Below are positions 29,395 through 37,516 of a DNA stretch of 64,000 nt, one piece after another; the first letter of the stretch is position 1, and the number at the start of each line of letters is the position of its first letter. A model generated the notes under the pieces. That model was not told where the DNA came from. It searched no databases and saw only the letters and a program-made list of their open reading frames with translations. Position numbers and translations under genes: made by a program. The stretch is from Pseudomonadota bacterium (lineage in GTDB: Bacteria; Pseudomonadota; Gammaproteobacteria; Steroidobacterales; Steroidobacteraceae). The DNA is taken from contig CAUJHJ010000017.1 in NCBI GenBank assembly GCA_963204835.1, forward strand, positions 54,287-118,286, given 5' to 3'.

Positions 29395-30213
29395 TCACAG
29401 CGTTCGGTGCCTCAGCGCGGGAAAGCGGTCGCGCGCCTGCGCTTGCGCAGTGCGATCGAGCGCCGCCACGACGCATCCGGGCCCGGCCGGCCGACGCCCG
29501 AGGATGCGCCCCCAGTAATCGACGATCAACGTGTGCCCGTAAGTCTCGCGCCCGCCGGCATGCCGCCCGACCTGCGCCGGGGCCGCGAGGAAGGCGAGGT
29601 TCTCGATCGCCCGCGCCCGCAGCAGGGCCTCCCAGTGCGCCTCGCCGGTCGGCACGGTGAATGCCGAGGGCAGGACGAACCATTCCGCGCCCTGCGCCAC
29701 GAGCAGGCGGAAGAGCTCCGGAAAGCGCACATCGTAGCAGACCGCCAACCCCAGCCTGCCGGCCGGGGTATCGATCACCGCGGGCCGCCCGCCCGGGGCG
29801 ACATGCGCGGACTCGCGATGACTCTCCGTGGCATCGGGCAGGTCGACGTCGAACAGGTGGATCTTGTCGTAGCGCGCCGCGCAGCGCCCGCCGGCCTCGT
29901 ACACGAGGCTCGCCGCGGCGACATGCGTCGCATCGCCCTCGATGCGCAGCGGCACCGTGCCGCCGACCACCATGAGCCGGTGCCGCTCCGCCGTGCGTGC
30001 GAGGAACTCCTGGATCGGCCCCTCGCCTGGCGCCTCGGCGATTGCCAGCTTGTCGGCGCTCGTGCGGCCCATGAATGCGAAATTCTCCGGCAACGCCGCC
30101 ACGACCGCCCCCTGCTCCGCCGCCTGCGCGACCAGCAGCGCCGCCTGGGCGAGGTTCTCCGCCACGTCGGCGGTGCTCGTCATCTGGATCGCCGCCACCT
30201 GCGCCGCGTTCAT
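29395..30213 (-). CDS. carbon-nitrogen hydrolase, Nit1/omega-amidase-like
   Basis: 272-residue nitrilase-superfamily enzyme. The catalytic triad is visible as LPENF (E43), YDKIHLFDVD (K117) and AVCYDVRFPELFR (C159). The YDKIHLFDVD and CYDVRFPE forms are those of the Nit1 branch, which includes deaminated-glutathione amidases. The gene overlaps rng by ATGA and precedes tldD; nit next to tldD and rng is common in proteobacteria. Confidence 0.9.
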   Translation of the reverse strand: MNAAQVAAIQMTSTADVAENLAQAALLVAQAAEQGAVVAALPENFAFMGRTSADKLAIAEAPGEGPIQEFLARTAERHRLMVVGGTVPLRIEGDATHVAAASLVYEAGGRCAARYDKIHLFDVDLPDATESHRESAHVAPGGRPAVIDTPAGRLGLAVCYDVRFPELFRLLVAQGAEWFVLPSAFTVPTGEAHWEALLRARAIENLAFLAAPAQVGRHAGGRETYGHTLIVDYWGRILGRRPAGPGCVVAALDRTAQAQARDRFPALRHRTL

Positions 30214-31679
30214 GTCAGCACCACGTCATACTGGTCGACGCCGTAGAAGGATTCGACCTGCAGCCGGATCGGCCGGCCGTTCGCCGCCTCGAGTTCCGAG
30301 AGTGCCGGCGCCTCCTCGTCGAGCAGGCGGTCGATCACATCCTGGTGGGCGAGGATCACGAGCTCGCGGCTGCCGAACTGGCGCACCTGGCGCAGGATTT
30401 CGCGCAGAATCTCGAGGCACACCGTTTCGGCGGTGCGCACGAAGCCGCGGCCCTCGCAGGTCGGGCAGGCCTTGCACAGCAGGTGCTCGAGGCTCTCGCG
30501 CGTGCGCTTGCGGGTCATCTCGACGAGGCCGAGCGGCGAAAGGCTCGCGATATGCGTCTGCACTCGATCGGCCGCGAGGCTGCGCGACAGGGCGTCGAGC
30601 ACCTGGCGGCGGTGCGATTCATCGAGCATGTCGATGAAGTCGATGATGATGATGCCGCCGAGGTTGCGCAGCCGCAGCTGGCGCGCGATCGCGACCGCCG
30701 CCTCGAGGTTGGTGCGGAAGATGGTTTCCTCGAGGTTGCGGTGGCCCACGTAGGCCCCGGTGTTGACATCGATGGTGGTCATCGACTCGGTCTGGTCGAT
30801 GATCACGTAGCCGCCCGACTTGAGCTCCACCTTGCGCCCGAGCGCGCGCGCGATCTCCTCCTCGGTGCCGTGCAGGTCGAAGATCGGCCGCTGTCCGGCA
30901 TAGAGCTCGATGCGGTCGAGCGCCTCGGGCATGAAGGCGCGGGCAAACACCTGCATCTGCCCAAACGCGGGCGCGCCGTCGACCAGCACGCGCTCGATGC
31001 CGCGCCCGAGTTCGTCGCGCAGGATGCGCGTCGGCAGCGGCAGGTCCTCATGCACCAGCTCGCCCGGCGCCGCCGACAAGGCACGCTCGCGAACGTGCTG
31101 CCACAGCCGGTCGAGGTAGATCATGTCGGCGCGCAGCGCATCGCGCGTCGCGCCCGCCGCCGCGGTGCGCAGGATGAAGCCACCGCCCTGCGCCGGCTGC
31201 GGCAGCGAAGTGACCAGTTCGCGCAGGCGCTGGCGCTCGGCCTCGTCCTCGATGCGCGCCGAGACGCCCACGCTCTCGCTGCGCGGCATGTAGACGAGGA
31301 AGCGTGACGGCAGCGACAGGAAGGTCGTGAGGCGCGCGCCCTTGGTGCCGATCGGGTCCTTGACGATCTGCACGAGGATCTCATCGCCCTGGTTCACGAG
31401 GCGGCGGATGTCCTCGATCTTCGGCAGGCCGACCATGGTCGAATCCGGCCGCGTGACCGCGATGTCGTCGACATGCAGGAACGCGGCGCGTTCGAGCCCC
31501 GCGTCGATGAAGGCGGCCTGCATCCCGGGCAGCACGCGCATGACGCGTCCCTTGTAGATGTTGCCCACGAGGCCGCGGCGGCTGGCACGCTCGATGTGCA
31601 CTTCCTGCAGCACGCCGTTTTCGAGCAGCGCGGCGCGCGTCTCGCGCAGCCCGCTTTCGATCAGGATCTCGGCCGTCAC
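30210..31679 (-). CDS. rng: ribonuclease G
   Basis: 489-residue endoribonuclease, the same length as E. coli RNase G, processing the 5' end of 16S rRNA. The S1 domain starts at GNIYKGRVMRVLPGMQAAFID; the catalytic DNase-like domain contains GGYVIIDQTESMTTIDVNTG with the metal-binding Asp, and IIIDFIDMLDE; the zinc-link CPTCEGRGFV is near residue 405. The GTG start at 31679 overlaps the maf stop (GTGA), and the next plausible start would delete part of the first strand. Confidence 0.95.
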   Translation of the reverse strand: MTAEILIESGLRETRAALLENGVLQEVHIERASRRGLVGNIYKGRVMRVLPGMQAAFIDAGLERAAFLHVDDIAVTRPDSTMVGLPKIEDIRRLVNQGDEILVQIVKDPIGTKGARLTTFLSLPSRFLVYMPRSESVGVSARIEDEAERQRLRELVTSLPQPAQGGGFILRTAAAGATRDALRADMIYLDRLWQHVRERALSAAPGELVHEDLPLPTRILRDELGRGIERVLVDGAPAFGQMQVFARAFMPEALDRIELYAGQRPIFDLHGTEEEIARALGRKVELKSGGYVIIDQTESMTTIDVNTGAYVGHRNLEETIFRTNLEAAVAIARQLRLRNLGGIIIIDFIDMLDESHRRQVLDALSRSLAADRVQTHIASLSPLGLVEMTRKRTRESLEHLLCKACPTCEGRGFVRTAETVCLEILREILRQVRQFGSRELVILAHQDVIDRLLDEEAPALSELEAANGRPIRLQVESFYGVDQYDVVLT

Positions 31680-32296
31680 GGCGTGGCGCTCCCCCAGGTG
31701 GGGACACCCGCCGCCCGCAGCAGCCCGGCAGTCTCGAAAAGCGGCAAACCCATCACGCCAGAATAACTGCCCGAGAGCTCCGCGACGAATACCGCGCCGA
31801 ACCCCTGCACCGCATAGCCGCCCGCCTTGTCCCGCGGCTCGCCACTGTCCCAGTAACGGGCGGCCTCCACGGCGCCGATCGGGCGAAAGCGCACCTGCGA
31901 ACACACCACGCATTCACGCAGCACGGGCGCTCCGGGGTCACCGGCCAGCAACGCGATCGCTGTCAGTACCTCGTGGCTGCGCCCGGACAGGGCCAGCAGC
32001 ATGCCGACGCATTCCTCGCGCGTGGCGGGCTTGCCGAGCATCCGACCATCGAGCACGACCGTGGTATCGGCCGCCAGCACCGGCAATTCCTGCCGCTCGG
32101 CAGGCCGCGCCCAGGCGGCCTGCGCCTTGCCCCGCGCGAGACGTGCGACGTACTGCGCCGCGTCCTCGCCGGGCAACGGCGACTCGTCGATTCCGCTCGC
32201 CAGCACGAGGTGCGACACGCCGACCTGGCGCAGCAATTCCCGCCGGCGCGGCGACGCCGAGGCGAGGCACAGCACGGGAGGCGCCCCGGTCGTCAC
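31676..32296 (-). CDS. maf: Maf family nucleotide pyrophosphatase
   Basis: 206-residue house-cleaning NTP pyrophosphatase. It has CLASASPRRRELLRQVG near the N-terminus, LAADTTVVLDGRMLGKP with the catalytic aspartate, and KAGGYAVQGFGAVFV near the C-terminus. The Maf subtype (YhdE, dTTP/UTP-specific) is suggested by position before rng but not proved. A GTG at 32296 gives a normal length; the frame upstream belongs to rlmH shadow sequence. It lies 13 bp after rlmH. Confidence 0.92.
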   Translation of the reverse strand: MTTGAPPVLCLASASPRRRELLRQVGVSHLVLASGIDESPLPGEDAAQYVARLARGKAQAAWARPAERQELPVLAADTTVVLDGRMLGKPATREECVGMLLALSGRSHEVLTAIALLAGDPGAPVLRECVVCSQVRFRPIGAVEAARYWDSGEPRDKAGGYAVQGFGAVFVAELSGSYSGVMGLPLFETAGLLRAAGVPTWGSATP

Positions 32297-32309
32297 GTGG
32301 ACGGGCCGC

Positions 32310-32780
32310 TCATGCGCGGTGGTAGGGGTGCCCGGACAGCACCGAATGGGCGCGATAGAGCTGCTCGGCGAGCACCACGCGCACGAGGGCATGAGGCAGC
32401 GTCAGGCGCGACAGCGACCAGCTGAGGTCGGCGCGCGCGCGCACCTCGGGCGCAAAGCCATCGGCTCCGCCGATCAGCAGCGCGAGATCGCGGCCACCCC
32501 GCATGCGCTCCGCGAGCCATGCGGACAGCTCGACGCTCGAAAAGGCCTTGCCGCGCTCATCGAGCGCGGCTACGTAGTCATCCTTCCCGACCTGGCCGAG
32601 CAGGCGCCGCGCCTCGTCCTGCATGGCGCGCTCGACAGGCGAGTTCGCCGAACGCGGGCCGGGCGCCAGTTCCACGAGGTCCACCCGCAGCGCGGGCCTG
32701 AGCCGCTTCAGGTACTCGTCGCAGCCCGCGGTGACCCACGCCGGCATGCGCGTGCCGACGGCGATGACGCGCACCCGCAT
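32310..32780 (-). CDS. rlmH: 23S rRNA (pseudouridine1915-N3)-methyltransferase
   Basis: 156-residue SPOUT methyltransferase acting on 70S ribosomes. It begins MRVRVIAVGTRMPAWVTAG, with YLKRLRPALRVDLVEL, LDERGKAFSSVELSAWL, LIGGADGFAPEV (the SAM-binding knot) and LPHALVRVVLAEQLYRA and the terminal HPYHRA. Frame extends upstream into rsfS but the conserved start is ATG 32780. It is 20 bp downstream of rsfS, the conserved rsfS-rlmH order. Confidence 0.96.
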   Translation of the reverse strand: MRVRVIAVGTRMPAWVTAGCDEYLKRLRPALRVDLVELAPGPRSANSPVERAMQDEARRLLGQVGKDDYVAALDERGKAFSSVELSAWLAERMRGGRDLALLIGGADGFAPEVRARADLSWSLSRLTLPHALVRVVLAEQLYRAHSVLSGHPYHRA

Positions 32781-32800
32781 GGCGGCGGCGCGCCCGCGTC

Positions 32801-33283
32801 TCAGTGCGTGGTGCGCGCGCGCGACGAGCCCGTGCGGGCCCGCGAGGCGCGACCAGCCCGAGCCGGGGCCCTGGCCGCCGCCTTGCGCTTCGGCCGCGGG
32901 GCCGCAGTGGCGGGCGGCACCGTCGCGCCGTCGCCTTCCCACAGCCGCTCGAGGCCGTAGAACTCGCGGGTGCGCGGCAGCATCACGTGCACGATCACGT
33001 CGTTCAGGTCGACAAGCACCCATTCGCTGTCGCGCTCGCCTTCGATGCCGTGGGTGCGCACTCCCGCGGCCTTGGCCTTCTGGACGACCCGGTCGGCGAT
33101 GGACCGGACGTGCCGGTCGGAATTGCCGGACGCGATGATGAAGGTATCGGCGATGTCCGTGAGACCGCGGACATTGAGTACCCTGACGTTGACCGCCTTC
33201 ATGTCCTCGAGCGCGGCGGTGACGAGGGTCTCGAGCGTCGGCGGGCGCGGGGCGCTGCGACGCGGGCGTTTGGCGGTAGTCAT
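32801..33283 (-). CDS. rsfS: ribosomal silencing factor RsfS with basic C-terminal tail
   Basis: 160-residue protein that binds L14 and blocks subunit joining during starvation. The core (about 17-115) has LVTAALEDMKAVNVRVLNV, DIADTFIIASGNSDRHVRSIA and DSEWVLVDLNDVIVHVMLP, followed by REFYGLERLW. It is longer than most homologues (about 105-120): from about residue 120 a tail rich in Ala, Arg, Lys and Pro extends to the end. The tail is likely disordered and could add RNA affinity (inference). Confidence 0.93.
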   Translation of the reverse strand: MTTAKRPRRSAPRPPTLETLVTAALEDMKAVNVRVLNVRGLTDIADTFIIASGNSDRHVRSIADRVVQKAKAAGVRTHGIEGERDSEWVLVDLNDVIVHVMLPRTREFYGLERLWEGDGATVPPATAAPRPKRKAAARAPARAGRASRARTGSSRARTTH

Positions 33284-33307
33284 GTGCGGGTGCGGGCCTC
33301 TCCCGTT

Positions 33308-33952
33308 TCAGCGGTTGCCGCGAGCATAGCACCCGGAGGCCCGCAGCATGTCGCGCACCGCATCCGGCACGAGGTAGCGCGGGTCGCGCCCGTCCACGAT
33401 CAGCTCGCGCAGCTCCGTCGAGGAAATCTCGAGCTGGGTCACGGCGTGGATGTAAATTCGGCCCGCCGTCGTCGCATGGAGGTCACGCACGCCGCCCGTG
33501 CCGCGCTCCACCATCAGCTCCCCGAGCGGGCCCGTGGTGGGCGCCTTCCAGCCGGGGCGGTGCGCCACGACGATGTGCGCGAGATCGGGCAACTCGCGCC
33601 AGCGGTGCCACATGGGCAGCCCGAGGAAGGCATCCATGCCGAGCAGCAGGCATAACGAGCGGTCGGGGAATTCGCGCCGCAGCTCCGCGAGCGTGTCGAC
33701 CGAATAGGAGCGGCCCTCGCGGCGCGTCTCGCGATCGTCGGCGACGAAAGCCGGCTGGTCGGCGATCGCGGCACGCACCATGGCGAGGCGCAGCGCGGCG
33801 TCGGCCAGCGGCGCGTCACGATGCGGCGGATCGCCGGTCGGCAGGAAGCGCACTTCCGCGAGCTGCAGCGCCTGCCAGAGCTCGAAGGCCGTGCGCAGGT
33901 GCCCGTAGTGCACGGGATCGAAAGTCCCGCCGAAAATGCCGATCGGTTGCAT
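33308..33952 (-). CDS. nadD: nicotinate-nucleotide adenylyltransferase
   Basis: 214-residue NAD biosynthetic enzyme adenylating nicotinate mononucleotide. The nucleotidyltransferase motif GIFGGTFDPVHYGH is at residues 5-18 and the C-terminal ISSTELRELI (ISSTxhR) completes the ATP site. The ATG overlaps the holA stop by one base. The order holA-nadD-rsfS-rlmH is conserved in gammaproteobacteria. Confidence 0.96.
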   Translation of the reverse strand: MQPIGIFGGTFDPVHYGHLRTAFELWQALQLAEVRFLPTGDPPHRDAPLADAALRLAMVRAAIADQPAFVADDRETRREGRSYSVDTLAELRREFPDRSLCLLLGMDAFLGLPMWHRWRELPDLAHIVVAHRPGWKAPTTGPLGELMVERGTGGVRDLHATTAGRIYIHAVTQLEISSTELRELIVDGRDPRYLVPDAVRDMLRASGCYARGNR

Positions 33953-34887
33953 CAGGCCCGCCTGGCGAGGGGAATCGGGACACCGCAGAGGTCCGCGGCC
34001 AGCAGCGCGATCTCATCCCAGGGATTGGCCTGCAGCCGGCCCTTGATCGCCCGGTCGACGCGCGCGGCGCGCTCGCTGAGGCGCGCGAAATCACGCCGCG
34101 CGAATCGCGCATTGCCGCGGGCCTCCTGGCGCAGCTCGCGCAGCAGCGACCACAGCACGAGGGTCGCCTCGACGCCTTCGGCGCGCAGGCCCTCGGCGAT
34201 GCGCAGCGAACGCGCGGCGTCCCCTGCGCGCACGGCCTGCCCGAGCGTGAAGACATCGAAGCGTGCGCTGTCGGCGACTCCCGCCGCGAGTTCAGCGGCG
34301 CCGACGGCGCCCGAGTGCGTGAGCGACAGGCGATCGATCTCCTGCTGGGCGGCCAACAGGTTGCCTTCGGTGCGATCCGCGAGCAGCGCGAGCGCGGCCC
34401 GGTCGAGGGTGAGGCCGGCGCGGCGCGCGCGCGCATCGAGCCAGGCGGGAAGCTTGTCGCGCGCAATCGGCCAGGCATTCAGCCAGGCGCCATGGCTCTC
34501 CACCGCGCGCACCCAGCTCGCGCCCTGCGATTCGCGCTCCAGTCGCTCGGTGAGGATCAGCAGCAGCGTATCCGGGTCACGCCGCTCGATGAGATCGACG
34601 ATCGTCGCGCTGCCCGCCACGCCCGGCTTGCCGCTCGGCAGGCGCAGTTCGACGAGGCGGCGCGACGCGAACAGCGACAGGTTGCTGGCGCCCGCGCGCA
34701 CGTCTTCCCAGCTGCTGCCGCGATCGACGAAGTGCACGATCCGGTCGGTGTAGCCCGCTGCGCGCGCCCGCGCGCGGATGGCGTCAGCCGCCTCGCCCAC
34801 GAGCAGCGGCTCATCCCCCGACAGCAGGTAGGCGGGCGCGAGCCCGCGCGCCAGATGCGCGGCGAGCGAGTCAGGGGTGAGTTTCAT
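33952..34887 (-). CDS. holA: DNA polymerase III subunit delta
   Basis: 311-residue clamp-loader subunit that opens the beta ring. It begins MKLTPDSLAAHLARGLAPAY with LLSGDEPLLVGEAADAIR, the usual N-terminus, and has NLSLFASRRLVELRLPSGKPG and EGNLLAAQQEIDRL, typical of HolA. It is somewhat shorter than the E. coli protein (343). In E. coli holA is directly preceded by lptE; here about 3.1 kb of other genes intervene. Confidence 0.94.
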   Translation of the reverse strand: MKLTPDSLAAHLARGLAPAYLLSGDEPLLVGEAADAIRARARAAGYTDRIVHFVDRGSSWEDVRAGASNLSLFASRRLVELRLPSGKPGVAGSATIVDLIERRDPDTLLLILTERLERESQGASWVRAVESHGAWLNAWPIARDKLPAWLDARARRAGLTLDRAALALLADRTEGNLLAAQQEIDRLSLTHSGAVGAAELAAGVADSARFDVFTLGQAVRAGDAARSLRIAEGLRAEGVEATLVLWSLLRELRQEARGNARFARRDFARLSERAARVDRAIKGRLQANPWDEIALLAADLCGVPIPLARRA

Positions 34888-34904
34888 GTCGCGGGCCCGG
34901 CCAC

Positions 34905-34935
34905 CGGCGGATTATCCATATTTACATGGAGATTG
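34905..34935. promoter_or_regulatory. AT-rich divergent promoter region, holA / HIT
   Basis: The 74 bp between the divergent holA and HIT genes contain the AT-rich stretch GGATTATCCATATTTACATG. It holds possible -10 hexamers on both strands (GATAAT on minus), but no convincing -35 boxes were found. It is the only credible place for their promoters. Confidence 0.4.
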
Positions 34936-34961
34936 GGGGCCTGCGGAGTTAGGATTTCGGG

Positions 34962-35312
34962 ATGCCTACGCTGTTCGAACGCATCATCGCGGGTGAGTTG
35001 CCAGCCACGATCCTGCATCGGGACGACCGCGTGACGGCCTTCCGCGACATCCACCCGCGCGCGCCGACGCACATCCTGATCGTGCCGAACAAGCCGATCC
35101 CGACCGCCAACGACATCGCAGACAGCGACGAGGCGCTCGTCGGCCACATGTTCACGGTGGCGCGCGACCTCGCGAAGCTCGAAGGCATCGCCGAGAACGG
35201 CTACCGCCTCATCATCAATTGCAACCAGCACGGCGGCCAGGAGGTTTACCACCTCCACGTTCACCTGCTGGGCGGCGCGCCGCTCGGCGCCATGGTCGCG
35301 AAGGCATCCTGA
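34962..35312 (+). CDS. HIT family protein (HINT-type purine nucleoside phosphoramidase)
   Basis: 116-residue histidine-triad hydrolase. It opens [18 protein letters not shown] with [20 protein letters not shown], and the triad HLHVHLLGG lies at 97-105, giving the catalytic histidine. This is the HinT branch, which cleaves AMP-lysine and similar phosphoramidates. It is 11 bp upstream of the iminopeptidase gene and probably co-transcribed with it. Confidence 0.94.
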   Translation: MPTLFERIIAGELPATILHRDDRVTAFRDIHPRAPTHILIVPNKPIPTANDIADSDEALVGHMFTVARDLAKLEGIAENGYRLIINCNQHGGQEVYHLHVHLLGGAPLGAMVAKAS

Positions 35313-35323
35313 AGGGAGTGGGA

Positions 35324-36418
35324 ATGGCGAAGCGCAGGAAACCCGCGACGAAACGCCCCGCGCCGACGCGCGCCGCACCCAAGCGGCCGGCCGCGAAGCG
35401 CCCCGCGCCGAAACGCACGGTGGCAAAGCGCAACGGCACCGCGGGGCGGCGCGCCACAGCGGAGCGGCGCGAGTTGTACCCGCCGATCGACGCCTACCGA
35501 ACGGGCCGGCTGGCCGTGTCCCCGATCCACAACCTCTACTTCGAGGAAAGCGGCAATCCGCGCGGCAAGCCGGTCGTGTTCCTGCACGGCGGCCCCGGCG
35601 GCGGCACCGACCCGAAGATGCGCCGCTTCTTCGACCCGAAGCGCTATCGCATCGTGCTGTTCGACCAGCGCGGCTGCGGCAAGAGCCGGCCCCGCGCCAG
35701 CCTCGAGGACAACACCACCTGGCACCTCGTGTCCGACATCGAACGCCTGCGCGAGCACCTCGGCATCGAGAAGTGGCAGGTGTTCGGCGGCTCCTGGGGC
35801 TCCACGCTCGCGCTCGCCTATGCGCAGGCTCACCCGCGGCGCGTCACCGAACTCGTGCTGCGCGGCATTTTCCTCGTGCGGCCATGGGAGTTCGCGTGGT
35901 TCTACGGCGGGTCCGACGGTGCCGGCGCGCTGTTCCCCGACCTTTACACGGAATTCGCCGCGGCGATCCCGCCCGAGGAGCGCGGCGAAATGATGGACGC
36001 GTACTACCGGCGCCTCACCAGCGACGACCCCGCGGTGCGCAGCGCGGCCGCGAAGGTCTGGTCGATCTGGGAAGGCGCCACGAGCTACCTGCGCCTCGAT
36101 CCGAAGGACCTGAAGAAGTTCGAGGAAGACGCCTACGCCGAGACCTTTGCGCGCATCGAGTGCCACTACTTCGTCAACCGCGGCTTCCTGCGCTCGACGA
36201 CCCAGTTGCTCGACGACGTGCCGAAGGTCCGCCACATCCCCGCCGTGATCGTGCAGGGACGCTACGACGTGGTGTGCCCGATGAAAAGCGCGTGGGACTT
36301 GCATTGCGCGTGGCCGGAGGCGGACTTGCGCATCGTGCCCGACGCGGGCCATTCGGCCTTCGAGGCGGGCAATATCCACGAACTCGTCAGCGCGACGGAC
36401 CGCTTCGCCGAAGACTAG
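35324..36418 (+). CDS. pip: proline iminopeptidase with histone-like basic N-terminal tail
   Basis: 364-residue alpha/beta hydrolase (S33) removing N-terminal proline. The core starts near residue 50 (ELYPPIDAYRTGRLAVSPIH) and shows the oxyanion HGGPGGG, FDQRGCGKSRP, the nucleophile GGSWGSTLAL, VQGRYDVVCP (Asp) and DAGHSAFE (His). Before it, residues 1-48 are almost only Lys, Arg, Pro, Ala and Thr, in repeats such as KRPAAKRPAPKR. ATG 35324 has an excellent AAGGGAG site, so the tail is probably translated; typical family members lack it. Confidence 0.9.
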   Translation: MAKRRKPATKRPAPTRAAPKRPAAKRPAPKRTVAKRNGTAGRRATAERRELYPPIDAYRTGRLAVSPIHNLYFEESGNPRGKPVVFLHGGPGGGTDPKMRRFFDPKRYRIVLFDQRGCGKSRPRASLEDNTTWHLVSDIERLREHLGIEKWQVFGGSWGSTLALAYAQAHPRRVTELVLRGIFLVRPWEFAWFYGGSDGAGALFPDLYTEFAAAIPPEERGEMMDAYYRRLTSDDPAVRSAAAKVWSIWEGATSYLRLDPKDLKKFEEDAYAETFARIECHYFVNRGFLRSTTQLLDDVPKVRHIPAVIVQGRYDVVCPMKSAWDLHCAWPEADLRIVPDAGHSAFEAGNIHELVSATDRFAED

Positions 36419-36430
36419 CCGGCCACCCTC

Positions 36431-37516
36431 CTAGAAGCGCAGCAGCGGCTTCACCGCGCGCCCCGCCGCCGCATCGGCCAGCGCGCGGCCGATGTCCGCA
36501 AACGCGTACTCGTGCACCAGCCGCTCGAGCGGCAACTGGCCCGCGCGGTGCATCGCCGCCAGCTGCGGGATGAAAACATCGGGCTCGCTGTCACCCTCCA
36601 GCACCGCGATCAGGCGGCGCCCGCCGGAGAGGAGCGGCAACAGGCTGAAAGGCACCGGCTCGCCGAGCGCCGGCACCGTGAGGAGCGCGCACTCGCCGCG
36701 CCGCGCGAGGCAGGCGATCGCGTCGTTGAGCGCCGGCAGTGCCGCCGAGGTTTCCAGCGAATACATGACGCCGCCGCGCGCTATCGCCCGGATCCGCGCC
36801 GCGACGTCGCCCTCGCGCGCATCGAGCGCATGGGTGGCGCCGAGCTCGCGCGCGAGTTCGAGCCGCGCGGGATCGATGTCGATAGCGACGATCGGGCCGA
36901 GCCGCGCGTGGCGAGCCGCCATGATCGCGGACAGGCCGACTGTGCCCGCGCCAAACACCGCAATGGAACTGCCCGCGGGCGCCTTCAGGCTGCGCAGCAC
37001 GGTGCCCGCCCCGGTCTGCACGCCGCAGCCCAGGGGCGCAGCCAGGTCGAACGGCAGGTCGTCCGGCAGGAGCACCACGTTGCGCTCCGTGGCGAGCGCC
37101 CGGGTCGCGAAGGAAGACTGCTGGAAGAACGAGCCGTGGATGGCCTCGCCGGCGTGCGACAGCGTGGTGCTGCCGTCGTCTCGCGTGCCGCCGAATTGCA
37201 GGTGGTGGCCGTGCTCGCAATAGGCCGAAGCGCCGCCTTCGCAATGCCGGCAGTGGCCGCAGGAACCGAAGGTCATCAGGACCCGGTCGCCGGGCTTCAC
37301 CTTGCCGACGCGCGCACCAACCCGCTCGACGATGCCCGCGCCCTCATGGCCGAACACCGCGGGCAGCGGACATATGCGCGGGGCGAAGAGATCCGTGTGG
37401 CAGATGCCGGACGCCTCGAGCCGCACGATGACCTCGTCGGCGCGCGGCGGCGCGAGTTCGAGTTCCTCGATCGACGGCGGGCCTTCGACGCTGCGCGTGA
37501 CGGCGGCGGAAATCAT
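36431..37516 (-). CDS. zinc-dependent alcohol dehydrogenase, aryl-alcohol type
   Basis: 361-residue medium-chain dehydrogenase. Catalytic zinc ligands lie in SGICHTDLFAP (Cys), GHEGAG (His) and GCGVQTGAGTV (Cys); the structural zinc site is CGHCRHCEGGASAYCE with four cysteines. NAD binding is shown by VFGAGTVGLSAIM. The form resembles benzyl-alcohol and mycothiol/class III-like dehydrogenases; substrate is unknown. Its ATG overlaps the stop of the HExxH protein gene. Confidence 0.9.
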   Translation of the reverse strand: MISAAVTRSVEGPPSIEELELAPPRADEVIVRLEASGICHTDLFAPRICPLPAVFGHEGAGIVERVGARVGKVKPGDRVLMTFGSCGHCRHCEGGASAYCEHGHHLQFGGTRDDGSTTLSHAGEAIHGSFFQQSSFATRALATERNVVLLPDDLPFDLAAPLGCGVQTGAGTVLRSLKAPAGSSIAVFGAGTVGLSAIMAARHARLGPIVAIDIDPARLELARELGATHALDAREGDVAARIRAIARGGVMYSLETSAALPALNDAIACLARRGECALLTVPALGEPVPFSLLPLLSGGRRLIAVLEGDSEPDVFIPQLAAMHRAGQLPLERLVHEYAFADIGRALADAAAGRAVKPLLRF

